This document shows positions 56,252 through 64,000 of a DNA stretch of 64,000 bases, piece after piece. The DNA is taken from the NCBI GenBank assembly GCA_037127315.1, contig JBBBDQ010000310.1:521501-585500 (forward strand), read 5' to 3'. Positions within the stretch are counted from its first letter, which is position 1; every line of letters starts with the position of its first letter. Made by a program: the position numbers and the translations under genes. Source of the stretch: Ascarosepion bandense. Taxonomy: Eukaryota > Mollusca > Cephalopoda > Sepiida > Sepiidae. The notes beneath the pieces are model-generated. The model had not been told where the DNA came from. It was given only the letters and a program-made list of their open reading frames with translations, and did not search any database.

Positions 56252-56475
56252 CTTACAAAATCAATATTTTTACCAAGAAGTAGAACTGATCTTACAAAAT
56301 CAATATTTTTACCAAGAAGTAGAACTGAGCATAAAACTTTCCAAAACAGTAATTATGGACTGAAATTTGAATAAGAAACTATTCTTATTAAAATTTCATT
56401 TTATAGTTTTGTTTTTGAGAAATTTATATTCAGTTCTACTTCTTGAATTATTTAATAAAAATGTTGATTTTTAGC
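56252..56475. repeat. 39-bp tandem duplication with an inverted third copy (foldback)
   Basis: CTTACAAAATCAATATTTTT and the bases that follow, through AGAAGTAGAACTGA, occur at 56252-56290 and 56291-56328. The inverse (TTCAGTTCTACTTCTTG, then AAAAATGTTGATTT) lies at 56428-56475, so the outer copies can pair. Confidence 0.8.
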
Positions 56476-56481
56476 ACTGAT

Positions 56482-56783
56482 GTGCGTTGTGGTGCATTGG
56501 ATTTTGGGTCGGAACGAGAAATCGGGGAGCTGCGTTCGAACTCCAGTTGAATTCGTTGCATTCACTTACGCGCAAATACCCTTGGGAAAGGTATTAATCC
56601 GTCTATTCCTTCCAGTTATGGGTTAAATAACAGGACATATTGGGCTCTATAGCCTTGGCTGGCAACCAGTCTACCGCAGAAAGCAATGGCAACCACCTGC
56701 GGCAACCACCTTCTGCCCAGTCAGTCATGTCTCTTTCGATACATGATCCTCTGAGCGTGTATCACGTATGGCACTGACTGACT
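56482..56783 (+). mobile_element. Full-length tRNA-derived SINE, about 302 bp
   Basis: The head starts TGCGTTGTGGTGCATTGG, with A box TGGTGCATTGG at 56490-56500 and B box GTTCGAACTCC at 56534-56544. Then come TTCACTTACGCGCAAATACC, GTTAAATAACAGGACATATT and GGCAACCAGTCTACCGCAGA, and the tail ends CACTGACTGAC. It is the most complete plus-strand copy and can serve as reference for the fragments at 30215, 31732, 44260, 45414 and 50549. Confidence 0.85.
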
Positions 56784-57764
56784 TTGAATACATCATAAAA
56801 ATTACAATATGGAATTAATAAATTTGAAATGTTTCAAATACTTCGTTGTGTTATCACAACTTATAGGAAATAAGGAAACTGAAGACGGCGTAGGTTTTGC
56901 TAGAGATACTTTTGTCTAAACGTAAGCAACAGTATTTTTTATTTTTTTTATAATAAAGTTTATTATTATTGGCTATAAGTTTTTGAGATACTACTGCTTT
57001 TCTTGAACAGTAAAATGAATAGCAACCGGTATAAAAGCAACTACTTACGTTTCGTGTACCAAAATGAAGCTAGCTGATATAGATTCATAGAAGTCCCAAC
57101 GAGAGATATGCGTTCCTTAAATAGGTAATTAAAAACTTATCTTTCAATATTGTCTCCAGTAATCAAACTGATAGTTGCACACTTCAACTATAATAGTGGT
57201 TTCCTTGATGGAAAAAAAAGGGATACATTTTCAATTCCTGTCTAGAGGAACAATTCTTTAGTTGGGCTATATCGGTTGTTATTAATTTCACTCTTTGAGA
57301 AAGCATAAAATAACAAAGATACAAGGATAGCATCTCAAACACTAAAAACTAAGTATTAAATATTACTAAAACTAAACACTAATGCAATAATATAGGAATA
57401 ACATAATATATATGTGTGCGTGAAGGGTCAATGAAAAGTTCTCAACTCGATCCATTTCCTAAAATATGAGTTAACAAGTGAATCTTGGTTGAATTGACAT
57501 TTTTCAGCACTCTTCGTATAGGGAATAAATAAATAAATAAATAAAAAGTTCAATCAAAAAATTCATTGAACTTTTTATTAATCTATTCACTATTAGTGGC
57601 CTGTTTTTATTTTTAATAATGAGCATTTTATTTATAAAAATTTGCTCGTTTTGAATGAGTTTTCTTGCAGAAACTTACTAGTTGACGGAGTTTGTTAGGT
57701 GTAAACTTTCTCTGTTATTATTATTAATTATAGTTCTACACACACACACGTGGACAAATTGAAC
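56784..57764. other. AT-rich intergenic DNA
   Basis: No gene. AATAAAAAGTTCAAT (57540-57554) and its perfect inverse (57565-57579) form a 15-bp hairpin after a short (AAAT)n tract. Confidence 0.45.
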
Positions 57765-58258
57765 ACAAACAAAGCTGCAGGACCAGAATAGAGATGCTGT
57801 CAGCGTTAAACGATTTCGGCATAAAAATGATTAAAAAATAATAAATTAAATTTACAACAGTGGTGAAATACCAGAAGACTTAAGCAGATCTATTTTATAG
57901 TACTGCCTAAGAAAGCAGTCACAAACGAATGTGAATTCTATCGAATAATCAGCTTAATGAGCCACATAACAAAACTCATCATCCGGATTCTGGTGAATAA
58001 AAGCAGAATGATACCAGTGATAGGACAAAAACAGTGCTGGTTTAAAAACATCGAAACAAGGAACACGGTTATCAGAAAGAGCAATACAAATGCAGAAGAA
58101 CGTGCACCTGTATTTTATAAACTACGCAAAGGCGTTCAGCAAAGTACGACACAAAGATCTGTTAGTGCTGCTCAGCAACCTTGACATATTCGGTGAAGAC
58201 ATTAGAATAATCAGGAACCTATATTGGCAGCAAGGTGCCTGCATACGGACAGCAAATA
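57765..58258 (+). pseudogene. LINE reverse-transcriptase fragment (endonuclease-RT type)
   Basis: NTNKAAGP (57766-57785) opens the domain. Then LPKKAVTNECEFYRIISLMS (57904-57960), HITKLIIRILVNKSRM and PVIGQKQCWFKNIETRNTVI follow. A frameshift near 58075 leads to AIQMQKNVHLYFINYAKAF (about 58082-58137), KVRHKDLLVLLSNLDIFGED and IRIIRNLYWQQGACIRTANI, ending in a stop at 58259. The catalytic aspartate of motif A is altered: FINYAKAFSKVRH where FIDYAKAFDKVRH would be expected. It appears to be the same LINE type as the minus-strand fragment at 35695-36250. Confidence 0.7.
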
Positions 58259-58354
58259 TATAAAAATAGAAAGGGATGTAAGGCATATAAGTTATGTCAG
58301 GATTTTTGGGATGTAGAATTTTCATTGCAAGTTGCCTTACATTTGATAGCCTCT

Positions 58355-58432
58355 AAGACCTGCTTAAGAAAACTTACCGCAATAGCACATCACTTTCTAC
58401 TTATTATTGGCAATTAAAAGATGCTAATAAAA
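58355..58432 (+). repeat. Penelope GIY-YIG fragment, duplicate of 62344-62422
   Basis: AAACTTACCGCAATAGCAC and the next 50 bases (KTYRNSTSLSTYYWQLKDAN, then KTLT in translation) are nearly identical to 62346-62420. Such a short, highly similar copy suggests a recent local duplication or gene conversion. Confidence 0.8.
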
Positions 58433-59089
58433 CTCTTACTTAGTAGCATGAATCATTCCTTTTGGGGGCGAGGGGTTCATCTAATGGTAATTCGAAATAC
58501 ATGGTAGATGGTAATGAAGACAGTGTTTATATTGACGAATTGTTTCACCCATATGATTTCAGACAAAAATAAATGGTCTTAATTGACTTATATGAACACA
58601 AAATTGTTCTCTTTGAGAATATTTATTTTTATTTTTTTAATTGTTATGTAGCGAATTTAATTTAAAAACCTGAAATGAAACAATATTTAGCATCCACTAA
58701 TGACCATAAATATAGCAACTTGTGAATCATTATGCGTTTTGCCAATAGAATGTTAATGTAAGCGTGAAAGGTTGTTGAAGCGTACGGTTAAGAACAATTG
58801 ACGCCCAGGCACGTCAGACAAGTATGGACATGTGCAACGGCCAAATATCGCAATCGATCGTATGTAAGTTAAGTTATATGGATATGTAATCTATAAACAG
58901 GTGAAAAATGGATATGCCAGCATATAAGCAATAATTGTTATGTATAACACACGTTCAAACTTCGCACATGTGGTACGATTTAAATTGTCTTGTAGATCCT
59001 TACAAGTGAGTTTAACCTGAAGAACTTGCAGTAAAACTAAGATTGATTTAGTAAGTAATACACACGCATACACGCAAAATACTATCTCG
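58433..59089. other. Intergenic DNA, no recognised gene
   Basis: No gene was seen. A slightly GC-richer patch lies at 58740-58870. Confidence 0.45.
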
Positions 59090-59330
59090 TCAAGCAGTGA
59101 AATATTTTTTACTGCTAGCAATTATTATGTATCGAAGCTTAAAAACAACATAGTTTTTTTACCAAATACAGTAAATTAAGGTGGGTAGATTTTTTTGGAA
59201 GTTTATCTCAGCTAACCAATAGAAAATCAGATCATGACGTATAGGAGAAATTTGATTGTAAGAGTAAAGGAAAATAAACATAAAATGACTTGAAACCTAG
59301 GAATTTTTCATGTCAGTGATAAAATGAATT
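59090..59330 (+). repeat. Left arm of an inverted repeat bracketing the Tc1 and Penelope elements
   Basis: CAGTGAAATATTTTTTACTG, GCAATTATTATGTATCGAAG, TTTATCTCAGCTAACCAATA and AAAATCAGATCATGACG recur inverted at 62860-63090. The arms are about 240 bp with small differences. Inverted terminal copies are a known arrangement of Penelope-like elements. Confidence 0.75.
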
Positions 59331-59401
59331 ATATATTTCATTATAAATGGATACATATTTCGTTAACCAAAAAATCTAACAAAAAAATTAAAAAATAGAT
59401 A

Positions 59402-60962
59402 CACTCCTGATCAAAAATTTAAGACCACTTAAAAATATTTAAAAAGACAATTTTTTTTCGGATAGATTTTAAACTCCTCTCACTTAAGGTTATCAATACT
59501 ACAATCTAAAAGGTTATGGAAACAAAAAGCTACATTTCAAACATTTTATTTAGAAATGTACATTTTTATAAAATGAGGCGATTTACACATGATCAAAATT
59601 ATAAGACCAGGGGTAAAAATTGTTAGATCTATGGTAATTCCAATGTTTTTAGTTCAGTTAGAGATTAGCAATCACTGCGTAAAGGTGTTACCATGCCTAA
59701 AGCAAGCAAACTTACCGAAGTTGAGCGTTCTCGAATTCTAAAATTCCATAAGCAAGGTTTGTCACAGCGGGCGATCGCAGCTAAGGTAAATCGCAGTAAA
59801 ACTGTGATTTGCGATTTTCTAAAGAACAGTGAGAATTATGGAAAAGCAAAATCCTCTGGTAGACCCCCAAAAATTTCTCCTGCATTGAGTAGGAGAATAA
59901 GACGGGTTGTTATGAAAGACGGGGGACTTTCTTCTAGTCAAATTAAGGCAGTCACAGATGCTAATTGCAGTCCCGTAACCATCTGACGACACTTAAGACA
60001 AAAAGGCATGGTAAATAAAAAGCGTAAACAAATTCCTCGGCTACTTCCACGTCACAAGGTGGGCCACTTAAAATTGGGTCGTGAATACCAAAGATGGGAC
60101 GTTGAGAAGTGGAAGAAAGTCCTGTTTTCTGATGAGAAACAATTCAATCTCGATGGACCTGATGGCTTCCAACGATATTGGTATAACAAAAACATGCCTC
60201 CTGAAATTTTCTCCGCACGTCATAGTGGTGGAGGGTCCCTAATGGTATGGGGTGCCTTTTCTTACAGAGGGACGATGGAGCTCCAGGTGATGCAGGGTCG
60301 TCAGAGAGCAGCTGGTTATGTTAGCATGCTACAAAAAGCATCTTTGATGATGGAGGGCCATTGTTTGTGTGTGGATGGATGGTTATTCCAACAGGATAAT
60401 GCTGCAATCCACGCTGCAAGACGGACTTTGACCTTTCTACAAGAAAATGGGGTCCATCTCTTGGGACATCCTGCATGCTCGCCGGACTTGAACCCAATTG
60501 AAAATTTTTTTGAGGATGGATGACAAGAGATGTTTATCGAAAAGGCAAACAATATTCAACAAAAAATGAACTTCGTGAAGCCATCTTCAGAAGCTGGAGC
60601 AACATCCCCCGCACCTTAATGGAAACGCTTTTTTTCTAGCATGCCGACAGAATTTTGAAGTCATCAAAAGCAGTGGAGGTAGACTACATTATTAAATTTG
60701 GTTGTTGAATGTTTTCATACACTTTTTGTACAATTTCGTAGAATTTTTGTCTCTGATCTTATAATTTTGATCATGTGTAAATCGCCTCATTTTATAAAAA
60801 TGTAAATTTCTAAATAAAATGTTTGAAATGTAGCTTTTTGTTTCCATAACCTTTTAGATTGTAGTATTGGTAACCTTAAGTGGGAGGAGTTTAAAATCTA
60901 TCCGTTAAAAAAAATGTTTTTTTAAAGATTTTTAAGTGGTCTTAAATTTTTGATCGGGAGTG
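59402..60962 (+). mobile_element. Tc1-family DNA transposon, 1561 bp, with long terminal inverted repeats
   Basis: It is bounded by TA at 59400-59401 and 60963-60964. The left repeat (59402 to about 59612) and right repeat (about 60752-60962) match over about 210 bp with a few differences. Both contain an outer GATCAAAAATTTAAGACCAC and an inner GATCAAAATTATAAGA, the likely transposase-binding direct repeats (IR/DR layout). The single gene is broken by one in-frame TGA, a frameshift and a TAG but is otherwise full length. This is a relatively young insertion. Confidence 0.9.
59693..60708 (+). pseudogene. Tc1-type DDE transposase, nearly full length, three disabling changes
   Basis: The frame from ATG 59693 carries a helix-turn-helix (LTEVERSRILKFHKQGLSQR) and the linker GRPPKISPAL. 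The reading stops at TGA 59984-59986 inside SPVTI-stop-RHLRQKG; the second frame from 60008 is in phase, so one CGA-to-TGA change (a CpG transition) explains the stop. Then come [13 protein letters not shown] (first Asp), [22 protein letters not shown] (second Asp) and [11 protein letters not shown] (Glu), with 34 residues between second Asp and Glu, the DD34E spacing of Tc1. A frameshift in the T-run near 60510 and a TAG near 60640 damage the C-terminus; a stop near 60708 ends the original frame. In the animal it can only be moved by another copy's enzyme. Confidence 0.9.
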
Positions 60963-61069
60963 TAACAACAGTAGTAATTTAGTTGAAGACATAAATGTAA
61001 CATTACTCATAAATTAAAAATCAGTGATAGAGTTAGTAAATTACCATTAAGGATCATAAATCGAATTAC

Positions 61070-62620
61070 GTGATTACCCGCCCTACCATGATTATCAACC
61101 CAACTCGACCCGAAATTGGCAAAATCAGCCAAAGCATCCTCGACAGAATCAATTTCCAAATTAAAACACAACTCGGATTAACACAATGGATTAACACCAA
61201 TGATGTCACCGACTGGTTTAACCGAATCAATAATTCGTTTATCCAGATCGACAGCGTTGATTACTACCCTTCTATTTCCAAAGACTTATTCACTTTGGCA
61301 TTAGAATTCGCAATGGAGTTTTCCGATTTTACTAACAAGAAATGGATAATTATCATGAGTGTAAAATGATCCGTACCCATCCACAATAATGGATAGTGAA
61401 AAAAAGAAACAAATGTAAGTATCTATTTGACATCACTATGGGATCTCTTGACTCAGCTGAACCCTCAAATCTGGTTGGCCTATTTATTCTGTATAACCTG
61501 ATAGCGTATAAAGATAAATATTGAGGATATAGGGTTTTACAGGTATTATGGTGGTAACAAATTCCACAAATGTTAAAGCCAATAGAATAAGAAAATTAAT
61601 ACATAGGGAACTGAAAAGTGTTAACCTTAAGGTGACTATCAAAACTAATCTAAAAAAAAAGATAGACTTCCTAGATATAACAATTGATCTTGTCAATGAA
61701 ACTTATTCTCCCTACTTAAAAAATAATTCTATAAACATTCACCCTAAATCTAACCACCCTCGATCAATCATCAAGCATATACCCTTCTCTATTGAAAACA
61801 GAATTAGTTACAATTCTTCTAATGACAATGTAGGAAATTCTATGACACATCATTTAAAAACAGCAGATATAAATGCCCTGACCTGAAATACAATAAACAT
61901 GATAATAATAACAACAATAAAAAGATAAAGAGAAATATCATTTGGTACACACCCCCATTTAACCAAATGATAAGTACTAAGTTAGAGCATAAATTCCTAA
62001 AATTAATTGAAAAACACTTCCCTAAAATAACTCTCTCAGCAAAATTTTTAACAGAAATACACTGAAATTAAGCTATAGCTGTAGTGATAATCTTGATCAT
62101 CAAAAACATAATTATAGAATTTTAAACAGATGTATTAACCTAAACAATCAACAACATCCTAAAAACTAACGATCACAATAACAATAACTGCAATGAGTGT
62201 CCATTAGCAAATAAATATCTTACTGACTCTATAGTCTATTTATGCTCTATTTCCACCATAGAAAATCCCACAACTAATAAAATATTATATCGGGTTTACC
62301 AAGAATACTTTTAAGACCCGTCATTACTTTCACATTTACTTTTAATAATAAAACTTATCGCAATAGCACCTCACTTTCTACTTATTATTGGCAATTAAAA
62401 GATGCTAATAAAACCCTTACCGTAAAATGGAAAATATTAAAGAAAAAACACAAAACTTGCAAATCCTTACAGGAGCCATGTTTTCTATGTTAACAAGAAA
62501 AATAAACAATTTACCAAATTTCCAAAACTAAACTTACTCACTAAACGTAGCAAAGTAACTTACATTTGTCATCATCGTCTAAAACATAATCTAACATATA
62601 GTTAATTTTTCCTAATATAA
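61070..62620 (+). pseudogene. Penelope-like element relic: reverse transcriptase and GIY-YIG endonuclease
   Basis: 61100-61369 reads NPTRPEIGKISQSILDRINF, WINTNDVTDWFNRI and SFIQIDSVDYYPSISKDLF, the reverse-transcriptase motif A with its aspartate. 61430-61490 gives FDITMGSLDSAEPSNLVGLF. The catalytic YRDDG box has become YRYYG at about 61530 through a shift. 61548-61886 gives RKLIHRELKSVNLKVTIKTN, KIDFLDITIDLVNETYSPYL and SNHPRSIIKHIPFSIENRIS. After a frame change come IIWYTPPFNQMIS (61940) and CNECPLANKYLTDSIVYLCS (62190-62245). KTYRNSTSLSTYYWQLKDAN (62346-62405), then KWKILKKKHKTC, belong to the GIY-YIG nuclease. Many stops and shifts disable it. Inverted arms at 59090 and 62860 probably bound it, with Tc1 inserted between left arm and ORF. 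Confidence 0.75.
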
Positions 62621-62859
62621 TATAACTAGACATATATAATATATCCCTTAACATATATTGATTGATTCTCCCACCTTTTAGATTATTAATTTGCTACGGC
62701 TTAAAGGATAGATAACCCACTAAGTCGACTACATATGCTTGACGTGCAGTGTATTTTAAAAAATTCGCGTCTTTGCCTCTTGTCCACTACTTTGAGTTGA
62801 ATAATAACTTTAAGAAAAACCAGTAACCGTTCCACAATGACACGCGATAATTTTTCAGA

Positions 62860-63090
62860 TTTGCAGACTGGCATGAAAAATGTCTGCGTGTTAAGTCATT
62901 TTAAGTCTGTTACAATCAAATTTCTTCTATGCATCATGATCTGATTTTGTATTGGTTAGCTGGGATAAACCTCCAAAAATCCCCCCACCTTAATTGACTA
63001 AATTTGGTAAAAAATTGTATTGTTTTTTAAAGCTTCTATATATAATAATTCCTAACAGTAAAAAAATTATTTCACTCCCGAACGAGTTAC
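62860..63090 (-). repeat. Right arm of the inverted repeat
   Basis: This is the inverse of 59090-59330: TATTGGTTAGCTGGGATAAA, CATGATCTGATTTTGT and AAGCTTCTATATATAATAAT align with the left arm. Confidence 0.75.
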
Positions 63091-63165
63091 TTATAAAATA
63101 GTACCGAAACACAACGGCTCTTTTATTATCTTTTATATCTTTATTATAAACTTATAAAATATTGC

Positions 63166-63206
<41 letters not shown>

Positions 63207-64000
63207 AAAGAGAAAACGGAAGGAGATAGAAAGAAAGCTAAATAGTGCGAACATAGAAATCAGCACTTCATAGCGATTATCAGTTTCATGTTCCAAGTGA
63301 GTTTCAAGCCAAATGGTCTGAAGATTTCTTGAAGCGTGAAACTGATAGTAAAAATGCAGTCCACACTGTCTATATCTAAAAACACTATCCATTGTCATTA
63401 TTCCTAAAGTGGCAATGTTATTGCTAGTTAACCAATTCTGTATTCTGAACCGCTAAAAATGGAAATTATTCGCTCCTAAGAATGGAAATTATTCGCAAAG
63501 TTTATAATCAGATAATTTTTTTATTACTGTACTATTTTATTATTATCGAAACATCAACAACACTGCTATTATTTATTTTACTTGTCTTTCTGGTAAAGCC
63601 GTGCTTGTATACTAAAACACATCGATTCATGTTAATGAGTGATTATATATGGTATTTCTTTAATCTATGTATGCAAAATGCTTGCTACCATCGTCATCAA
63701 TTGAAGTCATCCATATATTACCTATATATTGATAATCCTTTCAGGTTAGAGTAATTTATATAACTACCATATATTTGATACACGAACAGCAAATAATGGC
63801 GATTCAGCACTGAGATATTACTATTTGCAAAGAGGTTATGTTCTTTGACTATCTTTTATAACTTACATCTCTAACTAGTACTCTTGAATTTATTTACTAA
63901 TATTCAGCATTTTATCTTAGCCTTATATTTTTATGATAACCACTTTAATGAGCTACTAAAAGTAGTTCTTGCTTTCCAACAAACTTTACAATTTTAAAAT
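63091..64000. other. Intergenic DNA, no recognised gene
   Basis: A (GT)n tract lies at 63168-63205. TCTGAAGATTTCTTGAAGCG and TGAAACTGATAG at 63316-63350 match a dispersed repeat near 53650. The 90-residue hydrophobic frame at 63482-63754 has no known motif. Confidence 0.45.
63168..63205. repeat. (GT)n microsatellite
   Basis: About 18 GT units. Confidence 0.95.

Overview
This is eukaryotic, AT-rich, gene-poor intergenic DNA. It is packed with dinucleotide microsatellites and with broken copies of LINEs, Penelope-like elements (PLEs), Tc1/mariner transposons and tRNA-derived SINEs. The mix (a Jockey/CR1-like LINE, GIY-YIG Penelope elements, Tc1 elements with long terminal repeats, tRNA-type SINEs, very long CA/TA tracts) and the one intact gene fit a mollusc, most likely a cephalopod such as an octopus. 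That assignment is inference and rests on no marker gene.

Layout. 1-5 kb: AT-rich DNA, microsatellites and a minus-strand LINE scrap. 5.35-6.76 kb: the only convincing protein gene, an intronless 469-residue type II membrane protein with a glycosyltransferase-like lumenal domain, with a possible TATA box upstream and AATAAA signals downstream. 9.1-10.2 kb: 3' half of a LINE reverse transcriptase, ending in a conserved 3' tail and poly(A). 12.0-14.2 kb: a minus-strand Penelope relic split by a Tc1 element that has a TA target-site duplication. 16.0-16.8 kb: a second Penelope relic. 18.5-21.4 kb: three LINE fragments in mixed orientation, with a 40-bp-arm palindrome at one junction. 25.2-25.9 kb: a class II tRNA-like sequence whose 3' tail occurs three times, once inverted. 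26.2 kb: a mariner relic. 27.4-28.0 kb: a dispersed repeat joined to a short Helitron/Helentron-like end, both inserted in an older AT-rich repeat. 31.0-32.7 kb: a large inverted repeat (arms about 0.7 kb) centred on a SINE fragment. 35.7-38.2 kb and 41.1-43.3 kb: more LINE relics. 43.6-47.2 kb: a degenerate satellite of about 40 bp with repeated header blocks, broken by SINEs and a 1.1-kb insertion. 47.2-47.9 kb: a minus-strand ORF1/gag-like relic with a CCHC zinc knuckle. 50.2-54.6 kb: a dispersed repeat, a full SINE, an internally deleted LINE, a Penelope relic and a LINE scrap. 56.3-58.4 kb: a foldback, another SINE and LINE/Penelope scraps. 59.1-63.1 kb: a Penelope relic bounded by inverted arms and carrying a nearly complete Tc1 element with terminal repeats of about 210 bp.

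The parts do not form a pathway. The window reads as layers of transposition around one single-exon gene. The most informative structures are the two Tc1 elements with exact boundaries, the five or so Penelope relics with hammerhead-like or hairpin motifs near their ends, the satellite with headers, the tRNA-tail triplication, and the inverted repeats that would make long double-stranded RNA if transcribed.
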